Virus record (IMG/VR): IMGVR_UViG_3300020171_001757 | Span: 1-26,889 of that record | Strand: one strand, 5' to 3' | From: a virus | Length of the DNA stretch: 26,889 bases | Part shown: positions 1 to 8,078 of the stretch, piece after piece | Layout: each line of letters begins with the position of its first letter | How positions within the stretch are numbered: the first letter of the stretch is position 1 | Made by a program: the position numbers and the translations under genes | The notes under the pieces: generated by a model | Databases searched by the model: none | What the model saw: the letters and a program-made list of their open reading frames with translations, nothing else | Told to the model about the DNA's origin: nothing

Positions 1-499
1 TTATAGCTTCGCTGGGCGTAAAGACAACAGTAGAGGTAGAATTGTTATTATAGAAGTAAACCGTAATTCCATCCTCTGCCTTTGCTCCTGAAATCTCTTC
101 AAAGAAATCATCTTCCAGAGAACCACCGACATTCAAAGCCCCGCCGATATAAAATGTCCCTGCTGTTATGGCATTAGTACCATCGGTAGGAGTTCTATCA
201 ATCGTAATGGTATTAGCGTCCACATAAGCAGTAATTTCATACCACCCGACAAGAGCACCAGTCCCAGTAAGAGCAGTTAAATGGATAACATTACCAACCG
301 CTGCCGTTGTAAAAGTGGAAGCGGCTGACACAATATTTGTAGCTGCTGCCGCACAAGTTAAATCTGTGGCTGTCCATTGAGCGGCATTTTGAGTGGAATA
401 ATCCGTGCCTGAAGCTCCGGTCTTAAAACCCCCGCCATTAACCATATTAGCGGTAGCGGTTGAACGGAACTCAAAAGTTATACTCGCTGACATTGCCAT
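1..499 (-). CDS. Phage structural (tail/fibre-like) protein, N-terminal part
   Basis: The frame is open from an ATG at 497-499 and runs off the left edge, so only the first ~166 residues are visible. A second ATG two codons in (491-493) is an alternative start. The product starts MAMSASITFEFRS and is rich in Ala, Thr, Gly and Asn with alternating hydrophobic residues, as in beta-rich virion proteins. No enzyme motif is visible. It follows the pentapeptide-like gene by one base in the same minus-strand run, as expected for a tail or baseplate gene. Its base composition looks clearly more GC-rich than the glycan genes next to it, so it may have a different history. Exact virion role unknown. 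Confidence 0.75.
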   Translation of the reverse strand, partial: MAMSASITFEFRSTATANMVNGGGFKTGASGTDYSTQNAAQWTATDLTCAAAATNIVSAASTFTTAAVGNVIHLTALTGTGALVGWYEITAYVDANTITIDRTPTDGTNAITAGTFYIGGALNVGGSLEDDFFEEISGAKAEDGITVYFYNNNSTSTVVFTPSEAI

Positions 500-500
500 A

Positions 501-935
501 TTATTTTATTTCACTTAATTCTTTAATTTTATTTTCTATAATACTTTCGGTCATTTTAGTTTTAGGAATATCTTTAGGGTCTATACTAATACCATACTTT
601 ATAAACTCCTCTTTTGATATTGGCTCTTTAGGTTTTAAATCCGTATCCAATATCCAGTCAATCATATCGTTTTGAACTTTAAACTTTCTTTGAGAACAAC
701 CAATAGTTTCATTTCCCGCAGGTATAAAAACATTGTCCAGATTACAGTTAATAAAAGTAACTCCCGTCATATTATCGGGAAAAATTTTGCTATCAGGAAT
801 TTCCTGTAAAAAACAAGAGCCAAAGATTGTTATACCACTTAAATCTTTATCTAATAATTCCCTGCCAGTGAAATCTTTATGACTGTAATTGTCATCGTAG
901 GTAAATTCTAAATTGTTAACTATGTTTGTTCCCAT
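501..935 (-). CDS. Hypothetical phage protein with pentapeptide-like segment
   Basis: 144 aa. Residues ~20-75 have the spaced pattern of pentapeptide-like proteins (FTGRELLDKDLSGITIFGSC, then MTGVTFINCNLDNVFIP), where every fifth residue points inward in a beta-helix. The rest is charged and includes a KFKVQNDMIDWIL segment. From general familiarity, proteins of this layout occur as uncharacterised genes in many phages, near tail or adhesin genes. It lies one base from the gene on each side (936 and 500), so it is co-transcribed with them. It may be a small structural or chaperone-like protein of the tail region, but no catalytic residues support a function. Confidence 0.75.
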   Translation of the reverse strand: MGTNIVNNLEFTYDDNYSHKDFTGRELLDKDLSGITIFGSCFLQEIPDSKIFPDNMTGVTFINCNLDNVFIPAGNETIGCSQRKFKVQNDMIDWILDTDLKPKEPISKEEFIKYGISIDPKDIPKTKMTESIIENKIKELSEIK

Positions 936-936
936 A

Positions 937-1893
937 TTATTTTTTTAAATTATTCAAATCTTCTTCACTCCATCCTTTAACTGGCCAGAATTTTTCTATT
1001 AACCAACTTAAAGGATAAATCTGTTTATCGTATTTATTTTTCCAAAACATATCACGGACTTTAGCCTTACATCTAGAAACTTCTTTACCTGATTGTTGAT
1101 ATGGAAAAGAGAAATCTCCTCCTTGGGTACGAAACATATGAGCATAGTAAGTCTTATGGTTCACCAAAACTCGTCCTCCAGATAACCAAGTTTTTACCGC
1201 TACCTCAATTCCTTGATTTCCCCAACTACCAAATTCTTCATCACATAAATTAAGTTCCCAGTATTTATCTTTAGTACACATAAAACATGAACCTTGTAAA
1301 CTCATTGTTTCGGTAAATCCTGTTTTTTCTAACATTTCTTTATATTCTGGTCTTTTAGTATATTCATTAAAATATTGAAAATGCGGCTCAGAATCAAAGC
1401 AATATGAATTACTTTGTGGACGTTCTTTCCCAATCCATAATATTTTACGCCTTATTTTATCAGTTTTACCGCAAGCATCACATTTAACTGGAGTTGGTCC
1501 TTGATATTTTTTCCAACCACAGTGATAACATTTCCAATCAAAAGCCCATAAATTTCTCATTGTTGGTACCATTGTTACATTATCACCAATTTCTTTAAAA
1601 GTTTCTATCATTTTACGATCAAAACCTTTATCGAAACTACAATGGGCGTCAATTTTCATTATAAATTTTCCTCGTGCTAATCTACAAGCTAAATTAGTTG
1701 CAGCACGTTGCCCTATACTTTCTGGAACATAAATTATATTTACTCTTTCATGTTGTGGTATGGACGGTTCTGACCATTGTCCATCAAGTACAGCTATAAC
1801 TTCTGTATCTGCTTCAATATTTTCTAAAATATTTTCTATTGTTTTGGCAAGGAACATTTCATTCCTACTAGGAATTAAAATTGATAAATCCAT
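937..1893 (-). CDS. Family 2 (GT-A) glycosyltransferase with an inserted zinc ribbon
   Basis: 318 aa. The N-terminus (LSILIPSRNE, then EVIAVLDGQW) is the nucleotide-sugar binding start of GT2 enzymes. KIDAHC at ~80-85 is in the place of the DxD metal/nucleotide site. A later LQGSCFMCTK and GSWGNQGIEVAVKTWLSGG resemble the acceptor-side motifs of this family. Four cysteines (C122, C125, C138, C141) form a CxxC-x12-CxxC zinc ribbon within the catalytic domain, which most GT2 enzymes lack. It is a paralogue of the gene at 9801-10577 at the other end of the cassette; the two bracket it. Donor sugar and acceptor cannot be told. No membrane segment, so probably cytoplasmic. Confidence 0.88.
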   Translation of the reverse strand: MDLSILIPSRNEMFLAKTIENILENIEADTEVIAVLDGQWSEPSIPQHERVNIIYVPESIGQRAATNLACRLARGKFIMKIDAHCSFDKGFDRKMIETFKEIGDNVTMVPTMRNLWAFDWKCYHCGWKKYQGPTPVKCDACGKTDKIRRKILWIGKERPQSNSYCFDSEPHFQYFNEYTKRPEYKEMLEKTGFTETMSLQGSCFMCTKDKYWELNLCDEEFGSWGNQGIEVAVKTWLSGGRVLVNHKTYYAHMFRTQGGDFSFPYQQSGKEVSRCKAKVRDMFWKNKYDKQIYPLSWLIEKFWPVKGWSEEDLNNLKK

Positions 1894-1907
1894 ACTATTT
1901 TTTATAA

Positions 1908-2681
1908 TTAATATTTTTCATTATTTTTAACAACTTGTTTAAGTAAATCCATACTATATCCCATTTCATCGGCTTTTTTTATAATCGCATTAATATCTTT
2001 AGGCCAACATTTACCTCCCCATTTTCTTTTATCTGGAAATATGGCAGTATGCATTCTTTCAGTACGACTATCAAGTAAAAATCCTTCTCTAACTTTATTA
2101 TAAGAAACTCCAAAAACTTGACATAAATCATAAAATTCTTGACAAAAACTAAGTTTGGTAGCACCCCAGGCATTTTCCATATATTTTACTATTTCTGCTT
2201 CAACTGCATCTATAATATAATAAAATTTTTCAGGTCCTAATCTTTTACACAATATTCCTATTATTTCATCAGCATCTTTTTTATCCCCTCCAATAATTTG
2301 AAAAGTATGCGAAATAGGATTTAATGGATCTGGATACTTCCAAGGAGAAATATAATATTTTCCTTCACCCATGTATTCAGGACTAAAACAAATACTTTTA
2401 TCTGTTTTATATTTCAATTCATCAACTGTACCAGGAGGAATAGTTGATTTAATTAAAATTAAAGGTGTTTCAATCCAATTAATTACATCTTCTACAATAG
2501 AAATGTCACAGTTTCCATCTTTTTTCATTGGTGTTGGTACTGAAATTATTGCTAGATCACAATCATTAACTTCTTTTTTAGTACCAATTTTTTTAGGTTC
2601 ATCATAAATTACCGCTTCAGGAAATACTTTATGATAACCTTGCCCAACATATCCATATCCTATAATAGCAATTTTTTTCAT
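1908..2681 (-). CDS. UDP-glucose/GDP-mannose 6-dehydrogenase-like protein, lacking C-terminal domain
   Basis: 257 aa. Residues 4-16 (IAIIGYGYVGQG) form the NAD-binding glycine loop. IISVPTPMK and LILIKSTIPPGT are the usual follow-on motifs of the UDPGDH family. VKYMENAWGATKLSF is the central helix and GGKCWPKD holds the catalytic Cys. Typical members are ~390-440 aa with a third, nucleotide-sugar-binding domain. Here the protein stops right after the NNEKY segment, where that domain would begin. Such enzymes oxidise the C6 of a UDP- or GDP-sugar to an acid with two NAD+. This short form may act on another substrate, use a partner, or be impaired. It lies 14 bases from the GT2 gene, in the sugar cassette. 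Confidence 0.85.
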   Translation of the reverse strand: MKKIAIIGYGYVGQGYHKVFPEAVIYDEPKKIGTKKEVNDCDLAIISVPTPMKKDGNCDISIVEDVINWIETPLILIKSTIPPGTVDELKYKTDKSICFSPEYMGEGKYYISPWKYPDPLNPISHTFQIIGGDKKDADEIIGILCKRLGPEKFYYIIDAVEAEIVKYMENAWGATKLSFCQEFYDLCQVFGVSYNKVREGFLLDSRTERMHTAIFPDKRKWGGKCWPKDINAIIKKADEMGYSMDLLKQVVKNNEKY

Positions 2682-2700
2682 ACATTTTTAAATTTAATTA

Positions 2701-3474
2701 TTATTCTGGAGCAGTATCAAAATCTAAATCACAATTCTTTTTCATACCCTCAGGAAATATTTTACGTAAATCCCATCCTGGAATTTGGTCGTATCTTATT
2801 TCCTGCCAATTTTCTGGTTTATTTTTAAAATTTTCTAAATCACACTTAATACTCGAAAAAGTTCTTCTATGTCTAATATCAATATTTGGTCCAGTTGATG
2901 TCCATAATTCACAAACATCATCTGAGAACCCACCACGACGTCTAGCTTTAGTACCAGGTTCATAACCCCAAATTCTACCTTGTCTTGGTTCACGACTTCT
3001 AAATTCATTTAATCCTAATTTATAAACAGCTTCTAATCTTTTTTTATAATGTTCTAAAGCAAATTCACGATTACAACATAAACAAGATAATGGACGCATT
3101 TTATCATAAGTAATTAACTTAAAATCCCACAATTTCCAACGAAATACAGAATTATTATAATAGAAAACATTATCTTTTAATGGTACAAAATCAAAATGAC
3201 TGTCGTGATATAAAACATCATTTTCAAGAAAAAATACATAATCTCCTTCTGCATTTTCTAATGCTGTTTTAATTTGTAAAACATAAGTAGGATAACTTCT
3301 TTCTCTACCCTCTAGCACAATTCTCTTATCACCAAAATTAGTCGGTTTTAATGAAACACAAGTAATTGGAATATTTCTTTTTCTACAACCATCATTAATT
3401 ATTTTTTGTACTGTACTAAATATAGGTTCCTGGACTCTATTGTCGGTATAATAAATTGCACATGGTTTTTTCAT
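2701..3474 (-). CDS. GT-A-like glycosyltransferase (putative)
   Basis: 257 aa from the ATG at 3472-3474, which starts five bases after the stop of the upstream methyltransferase gene. An ATG 30 bases earlier (3504) is in frame but lies inside that gene. MKKPCAIYYTDNRV, CVSLKPTNFGDKR and YVFFLENDVLYHDSHF give the layout of a GT-A enzyme, with END in the DxD position. The first two motifs match the protein at 5492-6178 (VTQKPINFGKN, VISAESDCLYPPDYF), so the two are probably diverged paralogues. No transmembrane segment. Acceptor and donor unknown. Confidence 0.75.
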   Translation of the reverse strand: MKKPCAIYYTDNRVQEPIFSTVQKIINDGCRKRNIPITCVSLKPTNFGDKRIVLEGRERSYPTYVLQIKTALENAEGDYVFFLENDVLYHDSHFDFVPLKDNVFYYNNSVFRWKLWDFKLITYDKMRPLSCLCCNREFALEHYKKRLEAVYKLGLNEFRSREPRQGRIWGYEPGTKARRRGGFSDDVCELWTSTGPNIDIRHRRTFSSIKCDLENFKNKPENWQEIRYDQIPGWDLRKIFPEGMKKNCDLDFDTAPE

Positions 3475-3479
3475 ACTTT

Positions 3480-4103
3480 TTACCAATGCTTGATGAACAT
3501 CCACGATAAAGCTCTATCATGATTTCCATCTTCTGGTCTTCCTAAAATATACCAATTATTAAAATCATATGCTTTAGCATAAGCATCAACAATATATCTA
3601 ACACCACGATAATTCCTACTTTTTATTGTATCTAAATAATCATGACCTGCTATAATACCACCCTTTTTTACTTTTTCTGTCCATTTCATTAGATCCATAG
3701 CCACATAACCAAAACCGTGATTACCATCAATGTAAACAAAATCTAAACTACGTTTAGGAAAATCTGATAAAGCTTCAAGCGATGTTTTTTTAATTAATTT
3801 ACAATTAGGATATTTAGATGTTCTTTCAACTGCATAGTTATAAACATCATCAATTGTTTGTCTATGTTTTCTATCTAAACTAATAATCCTTCTATAAATA
3901 TTATCTTCACTATTTTGCCAAGGATCAATGCCATAAATTTCAAAACCAGCTTCACAATAACCAATAATATTTTGTGCCCAACTAACACCTATTTCAACAC
4001 CTTTTTTAAAACCTAACTGTTTAAAAAATTCTGGTAAATCATCTCGCGAACAATTAGGTATCCAATATGGTGCACCTTTTTCTTTTAAAACATCAATATT
4101 CAT
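3480..4103 (-). CDS. Class I SAM-dependent methyltransferase
   Basis: 207 aa from the ATG at 4101-4103, whose ATGA overlaps the TGA stop of the upstream methyltransferase; a start 21 bases upstream is possible. GVEIGVSWAQN is motif I of the Rossmann fold that binds S-adenosylmethionine. YGIDPW is the acidic end of strand 2, and LDFVYIDGNHGFGYVAMDL, followed by KGGIIAGHDY, covers motifs II-III. The D-GNH layout resembles the Methyltransf_24 type found in sugar-modification clusters. It follows another methyltransferase with the same DADH/DGNH layout, so the pair may come from an old duplication. Probably O-methylates a sugar or lipid in the cassette's product. Confidence 0.82.
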   Translation of the reverse strand: MNIDVLKEKGAPYWIPNCSRDDLPEFFKQLGFKKGVEIGVSWAQNIIGYCEAGFEIYGIDPWQNSEDNIYRRIISLDRKHRQTIDDVYNYAVERTSKYPNCKLIKKTSLEALSDFPKRSLDFVYIDGNHGFGYVAMDLMKWTEKVKKGGIIAGHDYLDTIKSRNYRGVRYIVDAYAKAYDFNNWYILGRPEDGNHDRALSWMFIKHW

Positions 4104-4675
4104 TTGATTACTGCCCAACCACATCTAGGCAATTCATAAATCATATTATCTTTAAAAAATTCATTAACTGCTTCTATAACACCAAATTTAACTCCAGTAT
4201 ATTTAGCTCTATAATGACTATAATCATCTCCAGTTATAAATCCACCTTTCTTAACTTTTGGATACCAAACCTTTATATCCTCTAAACATCCTTCATAAGT
4301 ATGATCGGCGTCAATATAAATTAAATCAAAATATTCATCAGGAAATCTACTAGCCGCATCAAAAGTATACTCTCGATAAATCTTAACAAATGGTTTATCT
4401 TTAATCATTTCCATTACATCATTATACATTTTATTCAATCGTTCTTGCGAATAACCACAATCATTTCTAGAAATAACTCCATCATCAATCCAAGCATCTA
4501 CTCCTACTGCTATTTCTGGATTATGTTGAATCATTAAATTAAAATTAAATCCTTCAAATACTCCAATTTCTGCAATTTTTTGACAGTTATATTTTTCCAT
4601 AAAAGGTTTCCAGATCCTACGTTTATTTGTAAATTTAAGTGCTTGTAAGTCTTGTACTGATTTAGGCATACCCAT
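4100..4675 (-). CDS. Class I SAM-dependent methyltransferase
   Basis: 191 aa. KIAEIGVFEGFNFN is the SAM-binding motif I, GVDAWI ends strand 2, and FDLIYIDADHTYEGCLEDI with KKGGFITGDDY gives the downstream motifs of Methyltransf_24-like enzymes. The start overlaps the upstream glycosyltransferase by 14 bases (the third residue, ATG at 4669, is an alternative). The stop overlaps the next methyltransferase in an ATGA, so the genes are translationally coupled. The IDADH motif, the strand-4 acidic motif, resembles that of O-methyltransferases. Substrate not determinable. Confidence 0.83.
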   Translation of the reverse strand: MGMPKSVQDLQALKFTNKRRIWKPFMEKYNCQKIAEIGVFEGFNFNLMIQHNPEIAVGVDAWIDDGVISRNDCGYSQERLNKMYNDVMEMIKDKPFVKIYREYTFDAASRFPDEYFDLIYIDADHTYEGCLEDIKVWYPKVKKGGFITGDDYSHYRAKYTGVKFGVIEAVNEFFKDNMIYELPRCGWAVIK

Positions 4676-5408
4676 ATTTTTGAAATAATTTAGTTAATCG
4701 TTCGTTAATTATAGGTTTTTCTAATTCATTTTTACCATACATTAAAATATCTATTGCTCTAATCTTACCCCAATATATTCTATATGGATGAAAATGAACA
4801 ACTTTTATTGGTTTAATTGCTTTCTCATAACATAATTTAATTTTTCTTACCCCAAAATTATAGGTAATATTTAATCTTTTTATCCTTGAATTGATATTAT
4901 TAAAATTATGTGCTGTTAATTTCCAAACTGTAGTTTCTTCATTTTTTCGTCTACCAAAATGTTTGTACATATCATCTTTAATCCAATGAAAAATATCACC
5001 ACAATTACTATTAAAAAAATAACTACCTGTATTCCATCTTGCTTTTCTTCCATAATCTGTTAAACCTATATCTACACCATCTAATTCTAATTCTTGTTCA
5101 GTGATTACTTCTTGTTGAAAAGCATCAAAATCATGAAACCAATATAATTCTCCTTGTTTAAAAAATCCTGAATCAAATAAAGTTACTGTTGTATTAATTT
5201 TACTTGCTTGTTTCCAAGCTTCACAAAAATTTTCATTACTAACAACTATAGCTTTAACACCATTATACTCCCAGGGAAAATTTGTAACTAATATAATATC
5301 TTCTAATTTCCAACCTAACTCTAAGCTATTATCTATTTGAAGTTTCTGTAATCTTTCAGTGTCTTCATCAAAACCATTTGGATTAATATAAATAAACAAA
5401 TTTTTCAT
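4662..5408 (-). CDS. GT-A-like glycosyltransferase (putative)
   Basis: 248 aa. The N-terminus (MKNLFIYINPNGFDEDTERL) and a WFHDFDAFQ segment, with DFD as the probable DxD, suggest a GT-A-fold sugar transferase. RWNTGSYFFN is a typical acceptor-loop motif and a late KVVHFHPYR provides a candidate metal-binding His. I do not recognise a named family. The start codon (5406-5408) overlaps the TGA of a decayed HNH endonuclease tail (5405-5488), and the stop overlaps the next methyltransferase by 14 bases. Position and gene size fit the glycan cassette. Confidence 0.7.
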   Translation of the reverse strand: MKNLFIYINPNGFDEDTERLQKLQIDNSLELGWKLEDIILVTNFPWEYNGVKAIVVSNENFCEAWKQASKINTTVTLFDSGFFKQGELYWFHDFDAFQQEVITEQELELDGVDIGLTDYGRKARWNTGSYFFNSNCGDIFHWIKDDMYKHFGRRKNEETTVWKLTAHNFNNINSRIKRLNITYNFGVRKIKLCYEKAIKPIKVVHFHPYRIYWGKIRAIDILMYGKNELEKPIINERLTKLFQKYGYA

Positions 5409-5488
5409 TTAATTCCTTTAAAATAATTCATCCAGTATTCTCTATTAAAATTAGTTTTTATGTGACAGAATTCCAAGATGAATGACTT
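5405..5488 (-). pseudogene. Decayed HNH endonuclease, C-terminal tail only
   Basis: Between the stop at 5492 and the glycosyltransferase start at 5408 one frame reads FCHIKTNFNREYWMNYFKGI, then TGA. This matches the C-terminus of the intact HNH endonuclease at 23581-24270 (CNKCHVKTNYNRNYWIRYF). The frame has no ATG and begins just after an in-frame stop, so only the last ~27 codons survive. Its TGA overlaps the next gene's ATG as ATGA, as in the intact copy. I infer a homing endonuclease gene that once sat between the two glycosyltransferases and was deleted. Confidence 0.82.
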
Positions 5489-5491
5489 TTA

Positions 5492-6178
5492 TTAGAATGG
5501 TTTTTCATAGTCTATATTTTTTATAAGCCACTTACGAAGTGGAATCCCTGAACCCCAATACTTCAAATCATAAATAGGTATTCGTTCAGAATGCGTGAAA
5601 AAACGCATCGCTCTATGGGTTTTAATCTGCACCACTGGATTTTCTGTTCTGTAATATTCTATTTTGTCAAAAACATCTTCTTTCTTGTGCCGTTCTTTGG
5701 GAAAATTCTTTTCTTCCACACTCCATTGCGGGGCTCCTTCAAATAATTCTTTTAAGCGTTTGATATAAAATTCCCTGCCAACTATTTGAGAATGAGTTGC
5801 TCCTTCTTTTTTATAAAAAAAATAATCCCTCAAATCTGGCATAACATATAAATTTGAATTTCTATAACATCTATCATTTCTAGCTGGTCTATATGTAAAA
5901 TAATCTGGTGGATAAAGACAATCGGATTCAGCTGAAATTACAAATTCTGTTTTAGCCTCCATAAGTCCAAGTTGTACTTGACGGAAAAAATTAAATCCAG
6001 ATACTCCAATATTATCACCAACACAAATATTTTTACCAAAATTAATTGGTTTTTGAGTTACACTAATTATTGGCAAATCACCACAATTTTTTAAAATTGT
6101 TTCTTTAATTCTATTTTCAAAGTTCGGATCTTCCATATTACTACTACAATAAATAATAGTAGCATTATTTTCATTCAT
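5492..6178 (-). CDS. GT-A-like glycosyltransferase (putative)
   Basis: 228 aa. ATIIYCSSNMEDPNF, ISVTQKPINFGKN, FVISAESDCLYPPDYF (ESD in the DxD position) and GREFYIKRLKEL give a GT-A-like enzyme related to the product of 2701-3474. The start at 6178 overlaps the end of a decayed HNH ORF (6171-6248) by eight bases. The 3' end is followed after three bases by another HNH scar (5405-5488), so this gene is flanked on both sides by remnants of the same endonuclease family. Acceptor unknown; cytoplasmic by lack of membrane segments. Confidence 0.75.
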   Translation of the reverse strand: MNENNATIIYCSSNMEDPNFENRIKETILKNCGDLPIISVTQKPINFGKNICVGDNIGVSGFNFFRQVQLGLMEAKTEFVISAESDCLYPPDYFTYRPARNDRCYRNSNLYVMPDLRDYFFYKKEGATHSQIVGREFYIKRLKELFEGAPQWSVEEKNFPKERHKKEDVFDKIEYYRTENPVVQIKTHRAMRFFTHSERIPIYDLKYWGSGIPLRKWLIKNIDYEKPF

Positions 6179-6248
6179 ACATTTTACTAAAATAATTAAT
6201 CCAACCTTTTAATGCTTGACTAATTTTTTGTTTAATTTTTTCTTTCAT
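6171..6248 (-). pseudogene. Decayed HNH endonuclease with internal deletion (25 codons)
   Basis: A 25-aa frame from ATG 6246-6248 reads MKEKIKQKISQALKG, then WINYFSKMYE. The first part is a NUMOD3 DNA-binding motif like residues 20-29 (KEKIRQAHKG) of the intact endonuclease. The end matches its C-terminal YWIRYF. The zinc ribbon and HNH core between them are absent, so this looks like one internal in-frame deletion. It overlaps the upstream methyltransferase by 17 bases and the downstream glycosyltransferase start by eight. It could still be translated as a small peptide, but no function is implied. Confidence 0.7.
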
Positions 6249-6816
6249 ACTTTTTAATAATAATTAATGTATCTTGTTTTTGTTCTTTAGAAAATTCAAA
6301 TACTTGACAATTATAATCAATCAATTGATCTTTTAGTCTATCTGGATTCTTACAATCTTCAATGATATAAAGTACATCTTTTTTTCCAAGAAGTGGCATT
6401 AAAATTCTAAATGCTCGTAATTGTATTATACTATTATGTCCCGCATCATCTATTACTAAATCAATATCTAAACCAATCTTTTTAATTAAATCCAACATCT
6501 GATTTCTTCTATTTGTATTCACAAGCATCGTTGTAATTCTGTCATCCTCAAATAAAGTACTTTCATCAATATCTACTCCATAAATATGAGCATTAGGAAA
6601 AAAATCTCGCCACATTCTTAAACTTGCTCCAACTTGATAATGTTCAGGCGTCCATTGCATTGTTTTTGAACTTCCAATTCCTAATTCAAGAATTTTTTTG
6701 AATACATATTTTTTATCTTTTAAAAGTTCATAATAAACTGGTGTATAATTATGACCGATTTGTGGACATTTATCTGTCCCATACTTGTAAGCTAATTCAC
6801 AAAGTTCTGTCAACAT
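6232..6816 (-). CDS. SAM-dependent methyltransferase, macrocin-O-methyltransferase-like
   Basis: 194 aa. The YGTDKCPQIGHNYTPVYYEL opening, ILELGIGSSKTMQW, then GASLRMWRDFFPNAHIYGVDID, LVIDDAGHNS and YIIEDCK are the ordered motifs of sugar O-methyltransferases related to demethylmacrocin O-methyltransferase. In that family SAM binds at ELGIG and the acidic DDAGH and EDC residues coordinate the metal and substrate sugar. Start chosen at MLTELCELAYKYGTDK. The gene overlaps the upstream GT-B gene by 20 bases and the HNH scar downstream by 17. Likely methylates a sugar hydroxyl in the cassette's product. Confidence 0.88.
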   Translation of the reverse strand: MLTELCELAYKYGTDKCPQIGHNYTPVYYELLKDKKYVFKKILELGIGSSKTMQWTPEHYQVGASLRMWRDFFPNAHIYGVDIDESTLFEDDRITTMLVNTNRRNQMLDLIKKIGLDIDLVIDDAGHNSIIQLRAFRILMPLLGKKDVLYIIEDCKNPDRLKDQLIDYNCQVFEFSKEQKQDTLIIIKKYERKN

Positions 6817-7624
6817 ATTGTAAATATAATAATTTATATTCTATAGCAATTTTTTCCCAAGTATATTTTTCTAAAATTTGAATTCTTCCACTTAACTTTC
6901 TCAACGCTTGTTTAATACTTTCAATATCACGTTCAACTAATATAACTCCTTCAAGTTCACTTGCTATACCAACATCTGTTGAAATTACTGGCTTATTCAT
7001 CGCTAGAGCTTCTAAAGTAGGATTATTACAACCTTCAGAAATACTAGCTAAAACTAAACAATCTATTTGTTTATAAAATTCTGGCATTCTTTCATATGGA
7101 AAATCATTTAGTCTAGCAAGATATAAAAGTTTTAAATTTAATTGATTACATGCTTCTTGTATTAATAATAATCCTTTATGTTCTGCTGAATCTTTAACAC
7201 CAACATAACCAACAACAAATTCTCGATTAAACAAATATCCATCTACTCCATTGGGTATATAAATTACATTATCTTGTTTAGTTAAATCTTTTAATTTACT
7301 AGCTAAAATAGGATTCTGAGCAATACAACAAACTGTTTTTTGATAAATTTCTATTAAATCATTCAATTTATCAAACCTTTCGTCAAGTGTACGAAATGAT
7401 GCTAAAGTCGTAAATATTTTATCTTTATATTTTAAAATGTACTGTTTTGATTTTGTTATCCCACCACTGTATAAAAAATGTATTACATCATATTGGTTAC
7501 CATTAAGCAAATTCTTAGCATAAACAATATCAACCTCATCATTAACCCATTGCCTTTTTAAAGCCTCTGCTCTTAAAGTAGTTGCCCATCTAAATTTATC
7601 GTTGTGAATTAATAAAATTTTCAT
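6797..7624 (-). CDS. GT-B glycosyltransferase (GT4/GT1 type)
   Basis: 275 aa, shorter than the usual ~350-400. MKILLIHNDKFRWATTLRAE begins the N-terminal Rossmann domain and NVIYIPNGVDGYLF is the linker typical of GT4. The C-terminal domain has VVGYVGVKDSAEHKG and a donor-binding ASISEGCNNPTLEALAMNKP with the E-x7-E pair that contacts the nucleotide sugar. Retaining enzymes of this family add hexoses to lipid-linked or protein-linked glycans. Its 5' end overlaps the deacetylase-like gene by 29 bases. The short N-terminal half may reflect a reduced acceptor domain. Confidence 0.9.
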   Translation of the reverse strand: MKILLIHNDKFRWATTLRAEALKRQWVNDEVDIVYAKNLLNGNQYDVIHFLYSGGITKSKQYILKYKDKIFTTLASFRTLDERFDKLNDLIEIYQKTVCCIAQNPILASKLKDLTKQDNVIYIPNGVDGYLFNREFVVGYVGVKDSAEHKGLLLIQEACNQLNLKLLYLARLNDFPYERMPEFYKQIDCLVLASISEGCNNPTLEALAMNKPVISTDVGIASELEGVILVERDIESIKQALRKLSGRIQILEKYTWEKIAIEYKLLYLQYVDRTL

Positions 7625-8078
7625 AACTCCACCAATGAAACGACTTAATATTATAATTTTCCCACTTACCTTTACGAATATTACAAAATTTTAATCCTAA
7701 ATCAGAACATGCATCTTTAATATTTTTACTCTCTCTATTCCAAGGCGCAAAAAATGTACTAATTTTTTTTGCCTTACCAATCATTCTAATTGAATTTTCT
7801 TGCCAATAATTTAATGATTGAGCTAAATCAGTAATACATTCCTCATAACTTAATATACTATAATCTTTATGTTCCCAACCATGTAATCCAATTTCAAGAA
7901 ATGGTACTGTTGCTAAATAATAAAATATACCCTGATTTAACCATAGATCTTTCATTATAACTGCCACTGTATGAATTTGATTACTTTCAATAAACTTCTT
8001 ATGAATCTCTTTAAATGTATATAAACAAGTATACACTGAAATATCATCATCACGAAATAAAATGTTGATGGGTTTCAT
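7596..8078 (-). CDS. Polysaccharide deacetylase-like (NodB/CE4) protein
   Basis: 160 aa. NILFRDDDIS carries the catalytic and metal-binding Asp pair of motif 1. EIGLHGWEHKDY carries the HxxxH metal site of motif 2, and STFFAPWNRES is motif 3. This is the NodB homology core of carbohydrate esterase 4 enzymes, which remove N-acetyl or O-acetyl groups from sugar polymers using a divalent metal. No signal peptide is visible, unlike secreted members, so it probably acts in the cytoplasm on a precursor. It overlaps genes on both sides by about 29 bases. At 160 aa it is near the lower size limit for the domain. Confidence 0.85.
   Translation of the reverse strand: MKPINILFRDDDISVYTCLYTFKEIHKKFIESNQIHTVAVIMKDLWLNQGIFYYLATVPFLEIGLHGWEHKDYSILSYEECITDLAQSLNYWQENSIRMIGKAKKISTFFAPWNRESKNIKDACSDLGLKFCNIRKGKWENYNIKSFHWWSYENFINSQR

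Noticed and set aside
1979-2173. 64-codon minus-strand frame inside the dehydrogenase-like gene
   Set aside because: A frame-shifted reading of conserved dehydrogenase sequence; no independent signals.
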